A stretch of 64,000 nucleotides of DNA from the NCBI GenBank assembly GCA_964464175.1, contig CAYXFD010000004.1:62001-126000 (forward strand), read 5' to 3'. The notes under the pieces were generated by a model that ran no database searches, was not told where the DNA came from, and saw only the letters and a list, made by a program, of their open reading frames with translations. Both the position numbers and the translations under genes were made by a program. Source of the DNA: CAYXFD01 sp964464175 (GTDB lineage Bacteria; Cloacimonadota; Cloacimonadia; Cloacimonadales; JAJBBL01). Positions 9,636-19,489 of this stretch are shown one piece after another. The first letter of the stretch is position 1, and each line of letters begins with the position of its first letter.

Positions 9636-12600
9636 GTGATTAGAGAGATAAAAAGAGAAAAAAAGATAGAACATTATGACAATGTGAGGATCAGGATTGC
9701 TTCTCCGGAAGCTATCAGAGAGTGGTCATACGGGGAAGTAACAAAACCAGACACTCTTAATTACAGAACCCTCAGACCGGAGAAAGACGGGCTTTTTTGT
9801 GAAAGAATTTTTGGTCCTGAGAAAGACTATGAGTGCAGTTGCGGAAAATACAAGAAAAAGAGATTTCAGAATACTGTATGTGATAGATGTGGAGTGGAAG
9901 TAACCACTTCCAGGGTACGTAGATCCAGAATGGGGCATATTGAGCTCGCTGTCCCTATTGCTCATTTTTGGTTTATTAAGAGTATGCCGAGTAAGATCGG
10001 GACTCTGCTTGATCTCAGTATTAAGAAACTGGAGAGAGTACTCTATTATGAATCTTACATTGTTATTGATCCCGGACAGACTACTTATGAAAAAAGAGAT
10101 TTGATTGATATCGATGACTATTATAACGAAAGAGATACTTATGATGAAAGTTTCGTTGCTTTGATGGGAGCGGAAGCAATAAAGATATTACTTGATGCCC
10201 TGGATCTGGAAGCAGAAGCGAATGACCTCCGGACCCGGATCAAGATGGAGACATCAGCAATAAAGAAGCAAAAGATGATAAAGAAGCTAAAAATTGCCGA
10301 TGCTTTTCTCAAGTCGAGGAACGACCCTTCTTGGATGATATTGGAAGTTCTGCCGGTATTACCTCCGATTTTAAGACCCTTAGTACCCCTGGAAGGGGGA
10401 AGGTTTGCCACTGCTGACTTCAACGATCTCTACCGGAGAGTGATTACCCGAAATAACCGTTTGAAACAGTTGATTGAGATCCGGGCTCCTGAGGTGATAC
10501 TCAGGAATGAGAAGAGAATGCTTCAGGAAGCAGTGGATGCCTTGATCGATAATTCCAGAAAAACCCGTCCGGTTAAAGGGAGAGGAAACAGAGCGTTAAA
10601 ATCTCTTACCGATCAATTAACCGGAAAACAGGGAAGATTCCGTCAGAATCTCCTTGGTAAGAGGGTAGATTATTCCGGAAGATCTGTTATCACCGTAGGA
10701 CCACATTTAAAGATCCATCAAGTCGGACTTCCCAAAGAAATGGCAGTTGAACTCTTCAAACCTTTCATAATAGAGAAATTGGAACGTAATGGCGAGATCG
10801 AAAAGACAAAGAGTGCCCGTAAGCTTGTTGATAAAAAACAACCTGAGATTTGGAAGATTTTGGAAGAGGTGATTCAGGATTATCCGGTGTTACTAAACCG
10901 AGCTCCGACCCTTCATAAACTTGGTATTCAAGCTTTTCTGCCAATTTTAACTGAAAACAAGGCGATTGAATTACATCCGATGGTATGTACTCCCTTTAAT
11001 GCGGATTTCGATGGTGACCAAATGGCAGTGCACGTTCCCCTATCACATGAAGCTCAGATGGAAGCAAGGTTACTGATGTTAGCTTCTCGTAATCTGTTAT
11101 TGCCAGCTAACAGTAAATTAGCGATGGTAGCAAGTCAGGATATCGTTCTTGGTTGTTTCTATTTAACTATGACTCTGGGAAAGGAACCGGAAGCCGATAC
11201 CAAGCTGAGAGAGTTTTACAACTGCGATGAAGTTGTACTCGCTTTTGAGCATGAAGAGATTAAGCATAATACCAAACAACAGCAAGTCTCAGGTAAGGTC
11301 AAAACCCCGGCAGTAAGAGACAAAAATCCCCGGCTTGATATTCATACCTGGATAAAGGTGATGATTGATGGCAAGAAGACAGTAACAACAGTAGGAAGAG
11401 TTTTGTTCAACCAGATTTTTCCGGAAACGGTTCCTTACCAAAACTATACTTTTGATAAAGGGAAGTTAAATGATGCCGCAATGCTCTGTTTCGAGTCAGT
11501 TGGGCAATTTTTGACAGCAAAGTATCTCGATGATTTGAAGGATATAGGTTTCAAGTATGCCACTAAAGCCGGTATCACCTTCAGTGCCAGTGATATTATA
11601 ATCCCCAAAAAGAAAGATAAGCTTATCCATACAGAAGAAGAACAAATAAAAAAGATCATCGATAACTATAATAAGGGTCTGATTACGGAAGGTGAAAAGT
11701 CTCAAAGAATAATTGACAGATGGAAAAGTGCTACTGAGAGAGTGACAGAGGTGTTGATGGATGAGTTGGCGGTCGATCAGAACGGCTTGAACTCAATTAA
11801 CCTGATGTACCTTTCAGGTGCTCGAGGCGGAAAAGATCAGATCAAGCAGTTAGGTGGTATGCGTGGTTTAATGGATAAGCCGACCAAAACAGGTTCGGAA
11901 CAGGCAGAAGTTATTGACACTCCGATCAAATCAAACTTTAAAGAGGGACTTACGGTTTTGGAGTACTTCATTTCAACCCACGGGGCGAGGAAAGGACTTG
12001 CTGATACTGCCCTGAAAACTGCTGATGCCGGATACTTGACCAGAAGACTTGTTGATGTTGCCCAGAATGCTATTATTTTAACCGAAGACTGTGGCACAAT
12101 CGAAGGCTTAGAGGTATCAGCGATTAAAGAAGGGTTAGAAGTAGTTGTTTCCCTCGCTGAAAGAATCCAGGGAAGGACAGCCTTAGATGATATTACTGAT
12201 CAGGTTACGGGTAAAGTTCTCGTTAATGCCGGAGAAGAGATTACGAATGAAGCCGCCAAAACGATTCAAAAACATGGAATCGTTTCAGTAAAAATAAGAT
12301 CAGTTGTGACCTGTGAAGCAAAAAGGGGTATCTGTGCTAAATGCTACGGAAGAAACCTTGCTACTCAAAAACCGGTGAGCATTGGCGAGCCGGTAGGAGT
12401 CATTGCTGCCCAGAGTATTGGGGAGCCGGGTACTCAGCTTACGTTGAGAACATTCCATATTGGTGGTGCTGCGAGTACTGATATCGAATCAGCAGAAGTT
12501 ACAGCTTCAGTTGACGGAATTGTCAAATTCAAGAGAATGAACACTGTGACAACTAAATCGGGTGAATTGATCTCGATCAGTAAGCTTGGCCGAATTCAAT

Positions 12601-13820
12601 TACTTTCCGAAGAGGATAAGAAGACAGTCCTCGACGAATATAAGGTAGAATATGCTGCCACAATCTCTGTCAGAGACGGAGAGAGTGTAGTAAAAGACTT
12701 CAAACTATTTTCCTGGGATCCATATAACAATCCATTAGTTGCTACCGCCGAAGGGTACATACATTTTGAGAATCTGATAAAGGATGTAACCTATAGAGAA
12801 GAGTTCAATGAGCAAATCGGAAAAAGAGAGACAACGATCATTGAATCCAAAGACCGCAAGGTACAACCTCAGTTCAAACTTATCAAACCGAACGGTTCGG
12901 AGGAGATCATTCCCTTGCAAACCGGTTTAAGTATCGAAGTTGAAGACGGAGTCTATGTCTATCCGGGTGATGTTCTGGGTAAGATCTCCCGTATAACAAC
13001 CAAGATGAGAGATATTACCGGTGGACTTCCCAGAGTGGGAGACCTGTTCGAAGCCAGAGTTCCTAAAGATAAAGCAATTATTAGTGAGATTACAGGAAAG
13101 GTTAGAATAGGTGATCTGACCAAATTGGGACGAACGATATTTGTCACAGCTGAAACGGGTGAAGAGAGAAAGTATGTAATACCGCCCGGTAAAAGATTGA
13201 TCGTTCACCAAGGGGACTTCATTGAAAATGGTGATCCCTTATCTGACGGTCCTCTTGACCCGCATGATATTCTTGCGGCAAAAGGTATCAAAGCTGCTCA
13301 GATGCTGATACTAAATGAGATTCAGGAAATATACCGAAAACAAGGTGTAAAGATCGATGATAAGCATTTAGGTGTCATAATCAGGCAAATGTTCAAGAAA
13401 GTCAAGATTGTCAGCCCAGGTCATACTTATTTCCTTGAAGGTGATTTAGTAGATAAGAATGAAGTCTTAACCGAGAATATGAAGATTGAAGAGGAAGGAG
13501 GAACCGGGGCGACTTACGATCAGATACTACTGGGAATAACGAAAGCATCCCTGAATACAGACAGCTGGTTATCCGCTGCTTCCTTCCAGGAAACAACAAA
13601 AGTATTGACTCAGGCAGCAATCGAAGGTAAAATTGATTTTCTTGAAGGGTTAAAAGAGAGTATTATTCTGGGTCATCGTGTCCCGGTTGGTACCGGAGCC
13701 AAACATCACAACAATATTGTCAATAAAGCTGTTGAGGAAGGGAAAACTATTGCTGAGATAGTAAAGGAAATTGCTCATCAGGAAGAAAAGAAAGAAGTTG
13801 AAGATATCTTGAACTTCTGA
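9636..13820 (+). CDS. rpoC: DNA-directed RNA polymerase subunit beta'
   Basis: Catalytic beta-prime subunit, 1394 residues. The start is a GTG behind GGAGG at 9622-9626. Visible landmarks: the N-terminal zinc ribbon (CSCGKYKKKRF and CDRCG, residues about 68-88), the lid/rudder region, the Mg-binding NADFDGDQMAVH at about 454-465, the trigger-loop region GEPVGVIAAQSIGEPGTQLTLRTFH at about 917-941, and the second zinc site (CEAKRGICAKCYG) near 893-905. It ends in a short acidic tail and is followed 50 nt later by rpsL. Confidence 0.99.
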   Translation: MIREIKREKKIEHYDNVRIRIASPEAIREWSYGEVTKPDTLNYRTLRPEKDGLFCERIFGPEKDYECSCGKYKKKRFQNTVCDRCGVEVTTSRVRRSRMGHIELAVPIAHFWFIKSMPSKIGTLLDLSIKKLERVLYYESYIVIDPGQTTYEKRDLIDIDDYYNERDTYDESFVALMGAEAIKILLDALDLEAEANDLRTRIKMETSAIKKQKMIKKLKIADAFLKSRNDPSWMILEVLPVLPPILRPLVPLEGGRFATADFNDLYRRVITRNNRLKQLIEIRAPEVILRNEKRMLQEAVDALIDNSRKTRPVKGRGNRALKSLTDQLTGKQGRFRQNLLGKRVDYSGRSVITVGPHLKIHQVGLPKEMAVELFKPFIIEKLERNGEIEKTKSARKLVDKKQPEIWKILEEVIQDYPVLLNRAPTLHKLGIQAFLPILTENKAIELHPMVCTPFNADFDGDQMAVHVPLSHEAQMEARLLMLASRNLLLPANSKLAMVASQDIVLGCFYLTMTLGKEPEADTKLREFYNCDEVVLAFEHEEIKHNTKQQQVSGKVKTPAVRDKNPRLDIHTWIKVMIDGKKTVTTVGRVLFNQIFPETVPYQNYTFDKGKLNDAAMLCFESVGQFLTAKYLDDLKDIGFKYATKAGITFSASDIIIPKKKDKLIHTEEEQIKKIIDNYNKGLITEGEKSQRIIDRWKSATERVTEVLMDELAVDQNGLNSINLMYLSGARGGKDQIKQLGGMRGLMDKPTKTGSEQAEVIDTPIKSNFKEGLTVLEYFISTHGARKGLADTALKTADAGYLTRRLVDVAQNAIILTEDCGTIEGLEVSAIKEGLEVVVSLAERIQGRTALDDITDQVTGKVLVNAGEEITNEAAKTIQKHGIVSVKIRSVVTCEAKRGICAKCYGRNLATQKPVSIGEPVGVIAAQSIGEPGTQLTLRTFHIGGAASTDIESAEVTASVDGIVKFKRMNTVTTKSGELISISKLGRIQLLSEEDKKTVLDEYKVEYAATISVRDGESVVKDFKLFSWDPYNNPLVATAEGYIHFENLIKDVTYREEFNEQIGKRETTIIESKDRKVQPQFKLIKPNGSEEIIPLQTGLSIEVEDGVYVYPGDVLGKISRITTKMRDITGGLPRVGDLFEARVPKDKAIISEITGKVRIGDLTKLGRTIFVTAETGEERKYVIPPGKRLIVHQGDFIENGDPLSDGPLDPHDILAAKGIKAAQMLILNEIQEIYRKQGVKIDDKHLGVIIRQMFKKVKIVSPGHTYFLEGDLVDKNEVLTENMKIEEEGGTGATYDQILLGITKASLNTDSWLSAASFQETTKVLTQAAIEGKIDFLEGLKESIILGHRVPVGTGAKHHNNIVNKAVEEGKTIAEIVKEIAHQEEKKEVEDILNF

Positions 13821-13869
13821 CGGTTATCATAAACCATAGTTAGTCTTATAAAATAATGGAGGAATAATA

Positions 13870-14244
13870 GTGCCAACAATTAATCAGTTAGTCCGCAAAG
13901 GAAGAAAAAAGATTGCTAAAAAGAACAAAAATCGAGCACTGGAAGCATGTCCACAAAGACGGGGAGTATGCACAAGGGTCTATACGACTACTCCCAAGAA
14001 ACCGAATTCTGCCTTGAGAAAAGTTGCCAGAGTAAGGTTAACCAATGGCTTTGAAGTCACAGCCTATATACCAGGTGAAGGGCATAATTTGCAGGAACAC
14101 TCGATTGTCTTGATTAGAGGGGGAAGGATCAAAGACCTTCCAGGCGTAAGATTTCACATTGTGCGTGGAGCGCTTGATGCCAGTGGAGTTGAAAAGAGGA
14201 TTAATTCCCGTTCAAAATATGGGACAAAGAGGCCGAAGAAATAA
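13870..14244 (+). CDS. rpsL: 30S ribosomal protein S12
   Basis: Decoding-centre protein of the small subunit, 124 residues. GTG start behind TGGAGGAATAATA. The conserved TTTPKKPNSALRKVARV and GEGHNLQEHSIVLIRGGRIKDLPGVRFH segments carry the two lysines (K43 and K88 in E. coli) at which streptomycin resistance mutations occur; both are lysine here. First gene of an str-type set (rpsL-rpsG-fusA) directly behind rpoC. Confidence 0.98.
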   Translation: MPTINQLVRKGRKKIAKKNKNRALEACPQRRGVCTRVYTTTPKKPNSALRKVARVRLTNGFEVTAYIPGEGHNLQEHSIVLIRGGRIKDLPGVRFHIVRGALDASGVEKRINSRSKYGTKRPKK

Positions 14245-14371
14245 TAACGGTTAAGAAAGAGATGTCTTTGTCATTCAGGGACTGAATGATAACGAGAAAA
14301 GAGACAGATTCTTAAGACGTGAAATAAATAGCGAAAACCTATAACAAATACTTAATTAAGAGGAATGATAA

Positions 14372-14842
14372 ATGGCAAGGAAAAAGAGATCAATTAAGAG
14401 GGAGATACTACCTGATCCGAAATATCATAATGTAAAAGTCACCAAGTTTATCAACAGTGTCATGAGAAAAGGAAAGAAGAGCATTGCAGAGAACATCGTA
14501 TATGGTGCTTTCGATATTGTTGCCGAGAAAACAAAGAAAGATCCTTTAGAGGTTTTTCTGCAGGCGATCGATAATGTCAGACCTCTTGTGAAGGTGCTTT
14601 CCAAAAGAGTTGGTGGACAGAACTATCAGATACCTCTGGAGGTTTCGGAGAAAAACGGACAGGCAATTGCTTTTCGCTGGGTAATCGGATTTGCTAAAAA
14701 GCGTTCCGAAAAAACCATGAATCAGAGGTTAGCTGCTGAATTTATAGCTGCTTACAACAGAGAAGGAGCCAGTATCAAGAAGAGGGAAGATACCCATAAA
14801 ATGGCTGAAGCGAACAAGGCTTTCGCTCATTTACGCTGGTAG
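14372..14842 (+). CDS. rpsG: 30S ribosomal protein S7
   Basis: Primary 16S rRNA-binding protein that organises the 30S head, 156 residues, the usual length. It begins MARKKRSIKREILPDPKYH and has FINSVMRKGKK near 26-36 and KKREDTHKMAEANKAFAHLRW at the C-terminus, as in the family. A 127-nt gap separates it from rpsL, and GAGG lies before the ATG. fusA follows. Confidence 0.98.
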   Translation: MARKKRSIKREILPDPKYHNVKVTKFINSVMRKGKKSIAENIVYGAFDIVAEKTKKDPLEVFLQAIDNVRPLVKVLSKRVGGQNYQIPLEVSEKNGQAIAFRWVIGFAKKRSEKTMNQRLAAEFIAAYNREGASIKKREDTHKMAEANKAFAHLRW

Positions 14843-14888
14843 AGTTCTTTAAAGCAGGACAGCTTAAGTTTTTTAGTTTTTGATTCTT

Positions 14889-16985
14889 ATGGCGAAAATA
14901 TTCAGTCTTCCGGCAATTAGAAATATAGGGATTATTGCCCATATTGATGCCGGTAAGACAACTGTTACCGAAAGGATTCTTTATTATACAGGATATCTGC
15001 ACAGAATGGGCGAGGTTCATGACGGTACGGCCTTTATGGACTGGATGGAGCAGGAAAAAGATCGCGGTATCACTATAACCTCAGCGGTTACTTCCTGTTA
15101 CTGGAAAGAAAAGCAGATTAATATTATTGATACCCCCGGTCATGTCGATTTTACGGCTGAAGTCGAAAGATCCTTACGTGTTCTTGACGGTGCTATAGGA
15201 GTTTTTTGTGCAGTAGCCGGAGTAGAACCTCAATCCGAAACGGTATGGCATCAAGCAGATCATTATAAAGTACCCCGTCTGGTTTTTATCAACAAGATGG
15301 ACAGGGTAGGCGCAGATTTTGATCACGTCATTGAGATGATCAATGAGAGACTGACTCCTGATGCTTTTGCGATACAAATACCTCTTGGAAAAGAGGATAA
15401 CTTCAAAGGTATTATCAATCTTCTGGAAATGAAGGCCTATCTCTTTGACGAAACAACTTTAGGGCTGAATTTCGAAGTGATCGAAATACCGGATAAGTAT
15501 CTTGGAGAGGCAGAGCAAAAACGGGAAAAGATGCTTGAGATTTTATCCGAATTCAGTGAAGGGATAATGGACAAGTACATTCACGGTGAAGAAGTATCAA
15601 CGGAGTTATTGAAAAAGACAATCAGAGAGCTGACGGTAAAGAATGAAGTGGTACCGATCCTATGTGGTTCTGCTCTAAAAAATACCGGTATTCAACTCCT
15701 CCTTGATGCTATTAATGATTATCTCCCTTCTCCCCTGGATGTTCCCCCAATGGTAGGAAAAAACAGAAAGACCGGTGATGATGTCCTGCTTTATCCTTCT
15801 TATGAGGAAAAATTTGCCTCTCTTGTCTTCAAGGTCCAGATGGATAAATATGTCGGAAAACTTCTCTATGTCCGGGTTTATTCTGGCAGTGTAAAAAAAG
15901 GTGAAATTCTCGTGAACCAGACTAACAACCGGAAAGAGAGAATTGCCCGGATTCTGCAGATGCATTCCAATAAGAAGACGGATGTCGATGTAATGAGAGC
16001 AGGGGATATCGGTGCAATTGTAGGAACAAAAGCTACAATTACAGGAGACACCCTGACTAAAGAAGAAAATGATCTTCTTCTGGAGCAGATCACTTTCCCC
16101 GATTCTGTCATCTCGATAGCGATAGAGCCCAAAACTAAGGCTGATCAAGATAATCTATCTGACTCTCTCAATCGTATGCAGGAAGAGGATCCGACCTTTC
16201 ATGTTCATCAGGATAAAGATTCAGGTCAGATACTGATCTCAGGAATGGGAGAACTGCATCTGGAGATTATTGTCGACAGGTTAAGAAAAGAGTATAATGT
16301 AAATATCAATACTGGTAATCCTCAGGTTTCTTACAAAGAGACGATAACTAAGACGGTCGAGGTTAGCGGTGAGTTCATCAGAGATGTAGAAGGCAAAGGA
16401 CATTTTGCTATCGTTAAACTCCGTCTCTCTCCCCTGGCAGATAATCAGACTACTGAACACAAAAAGAACCGGTTTGTGAACCGAATTTCTGAAGAGATTA
16501 TTCCTCGGCAGTTTTGGCAGGCTGTAGAAGAGGGTTCTGTCAGTGCCCTGATCGATGGACCTTTAACAGGAAACCCTGTCGAAAAGGTAAATATCGAGTT
16601 AGTTGGGGGAGAGTATAATGAGTTGGTATCAAAAGATGTTGATTTTCTGATAGCCTCTTCCATTGCTGTGAACAATGGTTTGTCAAAAGCATCACCGGTT
16701 GTAATGGAACCGATTATGCTGGTTAATGTTCTGACTCCCGAAGATTTTGTCGGTGATATCATTGGTGACATCAATGCTAAGAGGGGTAAGATCATTGTGA
16801 TCCGTTCCAATCAGAACAAACAAAATATTGTAGCAGAAGTTCCAATGAGTGAGTTATTCGGATACTCTACCCGGATCCGTTCATTATCTCAGGGGAGAGC
16901 GATTTATACGATGGAGTTTATGAAATACGAAAAGACTTCAGCTGTGATTCAAAAGGGTATCATTAAAAACTATAGAGGATATTAA
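14889..16985 (+). CDS. fusA: Elongation factor G
   Basis: Translocase GTPase of protein synthesis. An in-frame TTG lies 9 nt upstream of the chosen start, but the ATG beginning MAKIFSLPAIRNIGII is far more likely. This gives 698 residues. The P loop AHIDAGKTT is near 17-25, DTPGH near 83-87 and NKMD near 137-140. The switch region reads FMDWMEQEKDRGITITSA. The C-terminal domains IV and V are complete. No good ribosome binding site is visible, so initiation may depend on coupling to rpsG, whose stop is about 45 nt upstream. A tuf gene, usual behind fusA, is missing here and lies instead at the head of the block. Confidence 0.95.
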   Translation: MAKIFSLPAIRNIGIIAHIDAGKTTVTERILYYTGYLHRMGEVHDGTAFMDWMEQEKDRGITITSAVTSCYWKEKQINIIDTPGHVDFTAEVERSLRVLDGAIGVFCAVAGVEPQSETVWHQADHYKVPRLVFINKMDRVGADFDHVIEMINERLTPDAFAIQIPLGKEDNFKGIINLLEMKAYLFDETTLGLNFEVIEIPDKYLGEAEQKREKMLEILSEFSEGIMDKYIHGEEVSTELLKKTIRELTVKNEVVPILCGSALKNTGIQLLLDAINDYLPSPLDVPPMVGKNRKTGDDVLLYPSYEEKFASLVFKVQMDKYVGKLLYVRVYSGSVKKGEILVNQTNNRKERIARILQMHSNKKTDVDVMRAGDIGAIVGTKATITGDTLTKEENDLLLEQITFPDSVISIAIEPKTKADQDNLSDSLNRMQEEDPTFHVHQDKDSGQILISGMGELHLEIIVDRLRKEYNVNINTGNPQVSYKETITKTVEVSGEFIRDVEGKGHFAIVKLRLSPLADNQTTEHKKNRFVNRISEEIIPRQFWQAVEEGSVSALIDGPLTGNPVEKVNIELVGGEYNELVSKDVDFLIASSIAVNNGLSKASPVVMEPIMLVNVLTPEDFVGDIIGDINAKRGKIIVIRSNQNKQNIVAEVPMSELFGYSTRIRSLSQGRAIYTMEFMKYEKTSAVIQKGIIKNYRGY

Positions 16986-17022
16986 GAAAATGAGAATAGT
17001 GGTTTTACCAAGGGGGTGATGT

Positions 17023-17328
17023 ATGGAGCTTACACTAAATTTCACTGATAACAAAGCAATGATGAAGATCGACGGTGCGATATCAAGTGAGAACGTTTTT
17101 TTGTTACAAGACAAATTGAAAGAAGTTTTAGAATCCGATGTTAAGCTATTGGAGATGGATTTAAGCGCCAGCAGAAGTATGTGCAGCTCGGCAATAGGTA
17201 AAATTCTGTACTTCTATAAAGATTTTCAGGAACGGGACGGAGTTCTGGAAATAGTTAAATGCTCACCAAGTATATACGAGCTTTTTACCACGATTAAGCT
17301 GAATCAATTATTTACGGTAAATTTATAA
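17023..17328 (+). CDS. STAS-domain protein (anti-sigma factor antagonist-like)
   Basis: Small single-domain protein of the SpoIIAA/RsbV type (STAS fold), 101 residues, behind an AGGGGG site. In this family a serine after a conserved Asp is phosphorylated by a partner HATPase kinase, which switches binding. Here the segment aligned with DSSGLG reads CSSAIG (residues 54-59), so the Asp is Cys54 and the likely phosphoserine is S55. It lies 37 nt after fusA and 177 nt before a receiver-HATPase protein, which suggests the two are a partner-switching pair. No PP2C phosphatase or sigma factor is adjacent. The family call is firm; the role is inference. Confidence 0.8.
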   Translation: MELTLNFTDNKAMMKIDGAISSENVFLLQDKLKEVLESDVKLLEMDLSASRSMCSSAIGKILYFYKDFQERDGVLEIVKCSPSIYELFTTIKLNQLFTVNL

Positions 17329-17505
17329 AGCAAAGTTTTTTTATCGCTCCCTCAGTGAACAGATTTTTTGGTAAGGATAGAATAGCTTAAGCAACTCAGA
17401 AAAAATGAACTTAACTCACATATTTCATCTAATCTTCGGAACTTCTGACCATTGTTATTGTTCTGAAATTTTGCCTGAAAAAAATAAGAAAGAGCCAATA
17501 AGAAC

Positions 17506-18411
17506 ATGAAAGAAAAGATACTGGTAATTGATACTAACCTCGACTTACTGCAATCGATCAAGAATCTACTGGAACTCTATCAATTTGAAGTAGATTTGGC
17601 GGTTTGTGGCAAAGAAGCATTAGACAGGATTACTTCCAATAATTATGATCTTATTCTTGCCGACATTCATCTGCCTGACATCAATGGTTTGGAGTTGCTG
17701 GAAAGAGTAAAGCTTACTATCAATTCAGAAATACCAGTTGTGATGATGACAGGATTGATCACAGTCGATGTCGTGATAAAATCAATAAATCTCGGAGCAT
17801 CAGATTTCATCAAGAAGCCTTTTAATGACTATCAGATACACAAAGCAATAACGCGACAGATTAATAAAAGAAAGAAGGACTTCTATTTTAATAACTATAA
17901 CCGCTATTTGATGGGGACGCACTACAGTTTTGAGTTCTCTGCAAGCGATTATCTGGATTTCAATATTACCGATTTTTTGGTTAGTCACCTTGTCAGATTA
18001 AAAGAATTAACCCCTGCAGTTTGTAACGAACTTTCCTTATGTATTGAAGAGATGCTCAGTAATGCTTTTATTCACGGGACTTTTGAGATTGGCTCTTCCT
18101 ATAAGACAATGAGTCACAGTGAATATAGTCAGAAGATCAAAGAGTTGTTACTTGATCCTCAAATAAATAAGAGAATTGTTTCGATTGATATTCGTTTTAG
18201 GAAAAAGGCTAAAGTTGTCTCGATAGCCGTAACTGATCAAGGGAAAGGGTATGATAATAATCACTTTAGGGATGACGATAAGGATAATATCTTTCGTGGT
18301 CTGAGTCTGATAAAGATACTTGCAGATAAGGTCGAAATCCTTGATCAGGGAAGAACGATAAAAGTCGAAAAAACTATTGATAGAAAGGCTCTTAAAAAGA
18401 CTCAACAATAG
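17506..18411 (+). CDS. Response regulator fused to a RsbW-type HATPase domain
   Basis: 301 residues with two domains. Residues 3-120 are a receiver domain: D9, phospho-acceptor D53 in LILADIHLPDIN, T82 and K104 in FIKKPF. Residues about 140-290 are a GHKL ATPase of the anti-sigma kinase type. Its N box is EEMLSNAFIHG (E181, N186, H190), its G1 box DQGKGYD (244-250), and RGLSLIK forms the following lid segment. There is no dimerisation and phosphotransfer histidine domain, so it is not an ordinary sensor kinase. Probably phosphorylation of the receiver controls a serine kinase or anti-sigma activity whose partner is the STAS protein just upstream. A sensor kinase for D53 is not in the window. 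Confidence 0.85.
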   Translation: MKEKILVIDTNLDLLQSIKNLLELYQFEVDLAVCGKEALDRITSNNYDLILADIHLPDINGLELLERVKLTINSEIPVVMMTGLITVDVVIKSINLGASDFIKKPFNDYQIHKAITRQINKRKKDFYFNNYNRYLMGTHYSFEFSASDYLDFNITDFLVSHLVRLKELTPAVCNELSLCIEEMLSNAFIHGTFEIGSSYKTMSHSEYSQKIKELLLDPQINKRIVSIDIRFRKKAKVVSIAVTDQGKGYDNNHFRDDDKDNIFRGLSLIKILADKVEILDQGRTIKVEKTIDRKALKKTQQ

Positions 18412-18589
18412 AGATGAATTGATTTGACTGCCTAAGGAAAATCTCTGATATCATCAACACTTCGATAAAGCCGCCAGCTATTTTATTTCGGGTAACTAAT
18501 GGAATTGAACCGCCTTACCGGTAATTTATGATATCGGCTGATTCCCATCTTTTTATTTAAAAAATAATAGATAACAGGTTCCCAAGGAT

Positions 18590-19489
18590 ATGAAAGTCCT
18601 CGAAGCAATAAAATTCCTTAAGGAGAGCTTTTTAAGAAGTGGGATAAAAGACCCTCTTTATGATGCTCAGAAGATAATCGCCTTCTATCTGGAGATACCT
18701 TTCTTAGAACTTAACCTTCATGCCGATCGCTTGTTGACTGACAAAGAATACGCACTTATGGTCAAGGCGGGTAAGAGAAGAGCTGAGCATGAACCGTTAC
18801 AGTATATTTTTGGCAAAGCTTATTTCATGGATTTAGATCTTTTTGTGGGCAAGGGTGTTCTTATTCCGCGAAAAGAGACGGAATTACTGGTTGAAAAAGT
18901 ACTGGCAGATTTTCCTCAGTTCTCTACTAATCATGACGCAGAGACCATATCTATGCTCGATATCGGCACAGGCAGTGGAAACATAGCGATATCAATAGCA
19001 AAACACCGTCCTGACTGGCATATCCAAGCAGTTGATATTTCCCCGCAAGCTCTCAAGATAGGCCGGGAAAATGCCCGCAGACATAATGTTAAGGTCTCCT
19101 TCCGGAAGTCAGATCTTTTTAAAGGTATCGTTGGTCTTTACGATGTTATCATAGCCAATCCCCCCTATATATCTGAGGATGATTATGGGTCTCTCGACCA
19201 AGAGATCATTGCCTATGAACCGGAATCAGCTCTCGTAGCCCGGGAAAATGGCTTGTATTATTATCGCCGGATACTCAGAGAGGCAAAAAAGTATCTCAGA
19301 ACCGCTGGGGTTATCTATTTTGAGATAGGTTTTGATCAGGGCGATAGATTAAGAAAGCTTGCCAGTGAATATGGCTACAGAATCATTGACATGATAAAGG
19401 ATTATCAACATTTTGACCGGGTAGTTAAATTAGCGAGAGTTAGAAATTCAGATTATACAGAAGCAAAAGAGGTATTATGGAAAAACTGA
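18590..19489 (+). CDS. prmC: Peptide chain release factor N5-glutamine methyltransferase
   Basis: Methylates the GGQ glutamine of release factors RF1 and RF2 with S-adenosylmethionine. 299 residues. The N-terminal helical part has RKET at 94-97. The Rossmann methyltransferase domain has DIGTGSG at 124-130 and the catalytic NPPY at 190-193. Its 3' end overlaps the start of murA by 13 nt, so the two are translationally coupled. prfA, the usual neighbour, is absent. Confidence 0.93.
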   Translation: MKVLEAIKFLKESFLRSGIKDPLYDAQKIIAFYLEIPFLELNLHADRLLTDKEYALMVKAGKRRAEHEPLQYIFGKAYFMDLDLFVGKGVLIPRKETELLVEKVLADFPQFSTNHDAETISMLDIGTGSGNIAISIAKHRPDWHIQAVDISPQALKIGRENARRHNVKVSFRKSDLFKGIVGLYDVIIANPPYISEDDYGSLDQEIIAYEPESALVARENGLYYYRRILREAKKYLRTAGVIYFEIGFDQGDRLRKLASEYGYRIIDMIKDYQHFDRVVKLARVRNSDYTEAKEVLWKN

